Shown here: positions 58,290 to 64,000 of the stretch, piece by piece | Layout of the letters: every line of letters begins with the position of its first letter | Numbering within the stretch: position 1 is the stretch's first letter | Origin: Chelydra serpentina | Taxonomy: Eukaryota > Chordata > Testudines > Chelydridae | NCBI GenBank assembly: GCA_037349315.1 | Contig: JBAIAC010000132.1 | Location: forward strand, 310,001 to 374,000 | Reading direction: 5' to 3' | Length of the DNA stretch: 64,000 nucleotides | The notes under the pieces: generated by a model | Told to the model about the DNA's origin: nothing | Databases searched by the model: none | The model's input: the letters and a program-made list of their open reading frames with translations, nothing else | Translations under genes and position numbers: made by a program

Positions 58290-59165
58290 TAGTGAGAACC
58301 GCCCATGGGGGGAGGGGCAGAGAGCTGCTCAGGGGTTGGGGGGGGGGGGGGGACACCCTAGGTCCGGCTCGTGGCTCCCCAGGGAGCAGCAGTAGCGGGA
58401 GGAGCTCTGCATCTGCGCATGCGCGACCCCCCCCGCCCGATCTGCGCATGCCCAGCGGCGGGAGATACAAACCGCTCCAACGGCCGCGCACAAGCCAGGC
58501 AGAGCCGCAGCGCCCCGCGCGCGTTCGGAGCCCGGCTCGTCCGCCCCCTGCCTGACGTCACTTCCGGTCCCGGGAGAGTCAGGAACTACATCTCCCAGCC
58601 TGCCTCGGGGCCGCTTCTGCGCTCTCCGGCCCAGGCAAGAGAGGGTTCATCAGCTCGCCTCAGCCCCCCCCAACGTCACTTCCGCTGCTGGCTCCTTTGT
58701 GAGCCGGGAGCCCGGGGTCTGGGCGGGGCCCGTCATTAACCCCTCCGTGCCCGGCCGGGGAGTGACAGACCCGGGGGGGCGGGAAAGTGACTCTCCGCCC
58801 CCCCGGGAACCGGGGAGACTGGGGCCGGCGGGGGGATCAGCTCCCGCCCCCCCCGGTTCCCCGACCCCCCAGTGGCCATTTCCCGTCTCCCCGGGGGGGG
58901 GGTTCCCGCCCTTGTCCGGGCGGGGGAAGTTGCTGCCCCGGGCTGGGGCTGGGCCGAGCTGCCCGGTCTCTGCCCGGGCGGGGACGGGGGAGCACGTGCC
59001 CCCCATGGGCACTGCCCGGACCCCGGTGTCCCCAGCCCACCTGCTGCCCCCAAACTGCCCCACCAGCCCATCCCCCACTGCTGCCCCCTTCCCCTGGGCC
59101 AGGGTCCCTCCCGCCCCCCCCTCTGAGAGCAGCTCCCCAAAGGGCTCCCCGCTGCCCTGTGACTG
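58290..59165. promoter_or_regulatory. CpG-island-like promoter between head-to-head KRAB loci
   Basis: Very CpG-rich. Sites read directly: NRF1-type TGCGCATGCGC at 58414-58424 and a half-match at 58443-58453; CRE TGACGTCA at 58553-58560; ETS CACTTCCGG at 58559-58567; ZNF143-type ACTACATCTCCCAGCCTGC at 58585-58603; a second CACTTCCG near 58676. The set is typical of TATA-less housekeeping and bidirectional promoters. The first exons it would serve are not identified. Confidence 0.72.
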
Positions 59166-59279
59166 GGGGGGGGCACTTTGTGTTCATGTGTTGGACAGTC
59201 CCGTAAAATCCAGTCACAGCCCCCCCCTTTCCCTCTAGTTATTTAATAGCAACAGGAAATCCCCCCAGATCTTGGTGTT

Positions 59280-59720
59280 TCTCTCCTGTGATCAGATATG
59301 TAATTTGTGACACATTCTCTGCAAATCTCAAAGATCGATATAAAATACCCTAAACATTTCCCCACTTCTCTCTACTTGTCTATTTCTAAGTGAATATGCC
59401 CTGAGATTTTCCCCTGTCGCTCTCCTTATAAAATACTAAAACAATCAGATTTACACCTTTTCTCAGATTCTTAAATATAAATATGGATATAAAATGTTGC
59501 CCATTTCCTCTCTCTTCATGTATCAAATATTGATGTGAAACACTCAGATTTTACCTCCTATCAACCACTGATATAAAATCCCTCTGATTTTCCACTTTCC
59601 TGTGTATAATTTGCAAAAATGGATCCAAAATCCCTCAGATTTCCACCCTTTCTCTTTAATTTCTGAACATTGATCTCAAATCTCAGGATTTCTTTCTTTC
59701 AACCTCATTATCAAATGTCA
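59280..59720. repeat. AT-rich degenerate tandem repeat
   Basis: The motif GATATAAAATCCCTC / GATNNAAAATCCCTCAGATTT recurs near 59337, 59486, 59532, 59570, 59622 and 59672, spaced 38-52 bases in the last five. It separates the CpG block from the right arm. Confidence 0.65.
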
Positions 59721-59939
59721 ATTACAAATCCTTTTGTGTTTGGGGCTGTTCCCCATGTTTCTAAATCCCAGCAAATTCTCCTTCCTTGGAGGGAACCTGT
59801 TGCTCTGAGTCGTTCTCCATCTTGGATGTTGCAGGGGGTTAAATTTTGCAGTGATCATCTTTCTCCTCTCTCTCCTTTCAGAATCATTTCTTCCCCGCCC
59901 CCTTCTCTCTGTTAAACTGTTTGCCAATGAAAGAGACCA

Positions 59940-61210
59940 GCCACCTATTTAATACACATCAAACCCAGAGGCCACCCCCTGTTTGGGGATAAATGGCCCA
60001 CACCTGGTAACAGGAGAGTTGGCTGGACCTTTTTCTTTTCTCCGTCTGGCACAGGATGAGGAGGTCATTCTGAGGGCAGCGTGGGTCCAGAAGTATCGCA
60101 AACCCCATGACAAATGGCCTCCATGAGGGGTTGCTTCCCGCAGTGCTAAGATGCAGCCACCTCTGGGGTGGATCCATGGTGGCCGTTATTTGCTAGTGAC
60201 AGGCCATGGACATTTCTTACCTGTTTTGGGCCTCCAGGCCTTTCCATTCTCCTGTTTAAAGAAGCGTCCCCCAGGGCTCCCTCTGCCTGTGTCAGGCCAG
60301 CAGGGGGCGGTGATAACTGGTAACCCACTTATCACACACTGTGGGGTAACACTGTTGCTGGGGGCAAGGGGTGTCGCCTGTGTGGGGAGATTGCAGCTGG
60401 AGCTGAAGGGGCATTGTGGTGGGGGGAGGTGTGTGGGTGACTGGGCAGGGGGCACCCTAGTCAGGTTGGTGGCTCTGGAGGTTTGGGGTTTCGGGGGATG
60501 GTTCTGATGTGCCCAGCCCTGAGGCGATGGGGCCTGGAGGTGGGTATCGCTGGGGCCTGGTGGCTGCAGAACAGCGGGGTGCACATCTCTTGGGGTGCCG
60601 GGACAGGGTGCTAGAGGGTGCCTGGTGCTGTTCCAAGGGCTCTGTTTGGGCTTCCCCCGCTGGCTCCTGGGATCGTTGCCATGCCCAGTGCACAGAGCGG
60701 GGCGGGGGGTGGATCTCTGGCGCTAGGTCAGGGGATGCCGGGCAAGCAGCGTGAGGGGTCCCACTGTAAAGCATCAGGGGATCCCAGGCAAATGGCAGGG
60801 CAGATCCTACTGGAGGGCAGGCGGAGGTCCTAGGAAGGCAGTGGGAGAATCCCAGGTAGGCAGTGAGGGACTGAGTTCCCAGGGGGCGGTCTGTTGGGGG
60901 GGTGTCCCTAGCTGCTGGGGGCTCTTCTTGGGGGGAACCCTTTGGGATTTCCAACCTGGCAGTGATGGTCTGGTGGGGATTCCCGGGCCGGTGGGGCTTT
61001 GAGGGGTATCTGGGGTTCCTGGCCAGGGATTCTGGGGGCCGAGTCCCAGGGATTATCTGGTGGACCCTGGCTGGGGGCTATGGGGAGTGCTACTAACCAT
61101 GGTCCTTCTCTCTGATCTACGTGTGCCAATGTCCTGGCTCCAAGCACTGCCCGGCATTCCCCGGCCACCTCCAGTCACTGTGATAACTTTCTATCTACTT
61201 ACCAAACACT
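59940..61210. other. No gene seen; part of right inverted arm
   Basis: G-rich, with short direct repeats such as GGGATCCCAGGCAAATGGCA and GAATCCCAGGTAGGCAGTG. From about 61010 it mirrors 58200-58260. ORFs carry no recognised domain. Confidence 0.5.
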
Positions 61211-61214
61211 CTTC

Positions 61215-62447
61215 GTATGAAATCGCAGATTTTGCTTTTCTCCTCTTTTGAAAACTGCAGGAAGTTCCGGTTCCGTTGGGAAAATTCGTGCCCCCAGCCC
61301 TTGTTCTCGATCTGGGGGTGCGGGAGGGGGGGAAGGGGGTTAGCATTGCCACACAATGGTTTCTTCCACAGCACTCTGGACTCATTCTTTCTGAAATCTG
61401 GTTTCACTGAGACCATTGTTTATCCAGAGTCACTGCATGGAAAGACGAGGAGTGACTCTAGATGGACAGTGGGGCAAATGAGATCAGCAATTCCCCCTGT
61501 GAGGAGGGGCTCTCATTAGCTGCTCTCCCCAGAGAGCTCAAGGAGGGAAGGGTGCTCCAACGCCCTGTCCCTCTCTGCTCAGGATATTGGGGTTCAGCTT
61601 CCTGGGTCAGATGCTGCAGCCTCCATCGTGACCCGGTCGGGGTTCTGTGCTCGGAAGTGACCTTAATTGAAGCTTCTTCTCTGCCCAGCCCAGGTGATGA
61701 CTTTCTCCAGCTGGTACTAGCCCCATAGGGCAGCCCTGGGCCCTGTTAACTAAATTCTGAGCCCCAGACTGCAGGTAACTGAAAGACCTCAGGGAAAGTG
61801 CTGGGGACTGGCAAGCAAGTGACTCTGCACAAACAGCCCCTCCTCATTTCTCCTCCCATTAGCAATTGCCAGGAGAAAATCCATCGATGGGAGAGCAAAG
61901 AACCCAGGAATGGGACTTTCCCAGCCGGAGAGGGGCAGGGAGAGAGGACAGGGGAAGGGGAGACTGAAAGGGGCAGTGGTAGAAATGAGGGGGAGAGAGA
62001 TTTCCAGCTCTCTAATCCACCAGACACATGTGTTGCAGCATCCCTGGGCAGAATCACTTTCCAGTGAACAAGAAAAGGATCAGACAGAGGAAAAGCCAGT
62101 TCCTGACTCCATGTTCCTCCTGCCGGGGTGTGGCTGCCGTGGGGTCAGTGTCCGAGGGAATCCCCCACAGTGACTCCTTTGGTTCTGCTCTTTTCTAGCC
62201 TTGTGTTCAGACACTTTGTTACGGGGTGGAGGGAGGGAGAAGGGAGGTTGAACATCTCTCTGTTGGCTTAGCCTGGCAGGAGGAGCCAGGTCTACACTGT
62301 AATAAAGAGATGAAGCATTTTCCCAGCATCACAGAATCTAGAATGTCTGTCTCCAGGGAAAGGGTCTGGGCGAATCATGCTGTGAAATAAACTAAAGTCT
62401 GTTCTGAAACCCCCACAATTACCCTTCTCACCCACCCAGGCTGCAGA
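61215..62447 (+). repeat. Right arm of the KRAB inverted duplication
   Basis: Reverse complement of about 55769-57035: GGAAGTTCCGGTTCCGTTGG mirrors the 56985 region, GAGAGCTCAAGGAGGGAAGG mirrors 56730, and the AGAGATTTCCAGCTCTCTAA stretch mirrors 56200. No exon is evident before 62448, but a 5' UTR exon is expected. Confidence 0.82.
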
Positions 62448-62528
62448 ATGACGTCCCTGTTTCGCTCCAGTTCATCCCGTCCTCCCATGGGACACGGAAG
62501 GGAAATGGCTGCAGAGGAACCAGCTCAG
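62448..62528 (+). CDS. KRAB zinc-finger gene, first coding exon
   Basis: 27 codons, MTSLFRSSSSRPPMGHGRE then MAAEEPAQ, ending at a GTAGGT donor (62529-62534), phase 0. The downstream MAAEEPAQ start is also possible and is common in reptile KRAB-ZNF proteins. The left-arm equivalent is at 55691. The exon joins in phase to the KRAB-A exon at 63844. The gene product, if complete beyond the window, would be a nuclear DNA-binding repressor. Confidence 0.78.
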
Positions 62529-62837
62529 GTAGGTATCATCGGGGGGGAGGGGGGGGGGCTGGGTTCTGCGGAAGGAAGAGGGACAGCAAATACACCGGAG
62601 ATGGGAAGGTTTGCACAGTCTGGTTTGGAGGTTGGCGCGGGGCAGGAAATGCACAGGGTGGAGAAAGGGAGGGGGACAGGATGCGGCAAACCTGCTGGGA
62701 GATGTTTAATAAGCGGCCTAGATTCTAGGACCAGACCCATGAGGTTCCAAGGTCGAAATGCTCTGATTTGTGAAACAGGAAATAACCCACCAACATGGGC
62801 CTAAGAAAACTGACCAGACTCCCAGTGCTGGAGCCTA

Positions 62838-63002
62838 ATCATAGAATATCAGGGTTGGAAGGTCATCTCGTCCAACCCCCTACTCAAAGCAGGACCAATC
62901 CCCAATTTTTGCCCCAGATCCCTAAATGGCCCCCTCAAGGATTGAACTCACAACCCTGGGTTCAGCAGGCCAATGCTCAAACCACTGAGCTCTCCTTCCC
63001 CA
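62838..63002 (-). mobile_element. tRNA-headed SINE with CR1 tail, copy 2
   Basis: Same family as 52330, in the first intron of the right KRAB gene. Its tail lacks about 12 bases around AGGGACCTTAGG, and the head reads GAGCTCAGTGGTTTGAGC. Confidence 0.88.
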
Positions 63003-63033
63003 CAACAGCTCCTCTGAGATATGAAGGGGGCAC

Positions 63034-63494
63034 TGTCACGGAGTGTGGGGGAGTTAGAGCCCTGTACCCCTTTTCGTGGGATTTACTGTGACACTTAGCC
63101 AGCCAGCAGAACAGAAGGTTTATTAAGGACGCCAGGAACACAGTTCAAACAGAGCTTGTGGGTACAAACAGGACCCCTTAGTCGGGCCCTTTTGGGGCCA
63201 GGGAGCTTAGACCCCAGCCTTGGGGCTCCCTGCGTTTTACCACCCAGCTTTAAACTTTAACCAACCAGACCAAACCCTTGAGCAGGCTCTTTTCCCCTCC
63301 CCCGGCTTCTTTTCTAGGCTTTGTCCATTTTTCCAGGCAAAGGTGTCACCTCTCCCAACCCCCCTTCTGGCTCATGTTACAGCCTCAGGTATCTTCCTTC
63401 AGGAGAAGTCTCCCATCCCCAATGCAGCCAGTCCCAGTGAACCTCCCCCACAACACTCCCAGGTCAAATCCACCCCGCTCCCTACTTCGTCACA
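63034..63494 (-). mobile_element. Solo LTR-like element, TSD GGCAC
   Basis: 461 bp, plus-strand ends TGTCACGGAGTGTGGG and CTACTTCGTCACA, flanked by GGCAC at 63029-63033 and 63495-63499. It lies in the intron between exon 1 and KRAB-A. More diverged than the copy at 50203. Confidence 0.9.
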
Positions 63495-63801
63495 GGCACC
63501 CACCAGTGAAGCTTAGGGGAGATTCCCCTCCCTTCATATCCAGCTCCTCACAATGAGGAGGGTGTTGGGCTTCCTACCAGAGATCTCTCCCTGGACCCAG
63601 GTAGGGGCTCCATCTCCTGTATCAGTCTGTGGCTAGTAGGTGTGTGATGGATCTGCTGGGAGAGACAAGGGGCTCTCTCTTCGTCCCCTCACCCTGGTAT
63701 TTCCTGGATGCTCTGAGCAGGGTGGGAGTGGGACTCTGTTGACTCTGAGCCACCCAGAGCTTCCGCTTGGCTCCTCTACCACAGGAATAGCGGGGCTGTG
63801 A

Positions 63802-63996
<195 letters not shown>

Positions 63997-64000
63997 TAGA

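Noticed and set aside
56572..58491. 639-codon minus ORF rich in Gly/Ser/Leu/Trp
   Set aside because: Runs through the 39-bp minisatellite and crosses the promoter-like CpG block; repeats of one 13-residue unit.

Overview
This is vertebrate nuclear DNA, most likely from a turtle. I infer that from CR1 LINEs, tRNA-headed SINEs that end in a CR1 tail, hAT-type MITEs and several short interspersed families I associate with chelonian genomes. No species can be named from sequence alone. Almost no protein-coding sequence belongs to the host.

Layout. (1) 1-4331: a CR1 LINE with both ORFs open, ORF1 (zinc-knuckle, coiled coil, SGNH esterase) and ORF2 (endonuclease plus reverse transcriptase), ending in its ATTCTATG octamers. 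(2) 5007-47578: a cluster of 29 tRNA or tRNA-like loci on both strands: Phe, Val, initiator Met, Asn, Thr, Arg, Cys, Ser, Gly, Glu, intron-containing Ile(TAT), and several with anticodons that do not match their bodies. Most sit in duplicated modules (Phe-Val, Cys, Thr, Ser, iMet) that recur in direct or inverted orientation and have since collected insertions. (3) Within the cluster: several minisatellites (45-, 57-, 42-bp units), two 57-bp arrays in opposite orientation, solo LTR-like elements with clean 5-bp target duplications, hAT MITEs with 8-bp duplications, and truncated CR1 copies. (4) 48830-63970: two KRAB zinc-finger loci arranged head to head as an inverted duplication. The left one (minus strand) is a pseudogene with a stop in KRAB-B, a frameshift and a stop in the finger exon. 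The right one (plus strand) has an open first exon and an open KRAB-A exon, then leaves the window. A CpG-rich block at 58.3-59.2 kb with NRF1-, CRE-, ETS- and ZNF143-like sites lies between them and could serve as a shared promoter.

The window therefore shows RNA polymerase III genes multiplied by segmental duplication, next to a young KRAB-ZNF duplication, in repeat-rich DNA. The most interesting signals are the anticodon switches between duplicated tRNAs, the presence/absence of a MITE that orders the tRNA-Cys duplications, the E-box-bearing 57-bp arrays, and the asymmetric decay of the KRAB pair. All calls come from reading the sequence; no database search was run.
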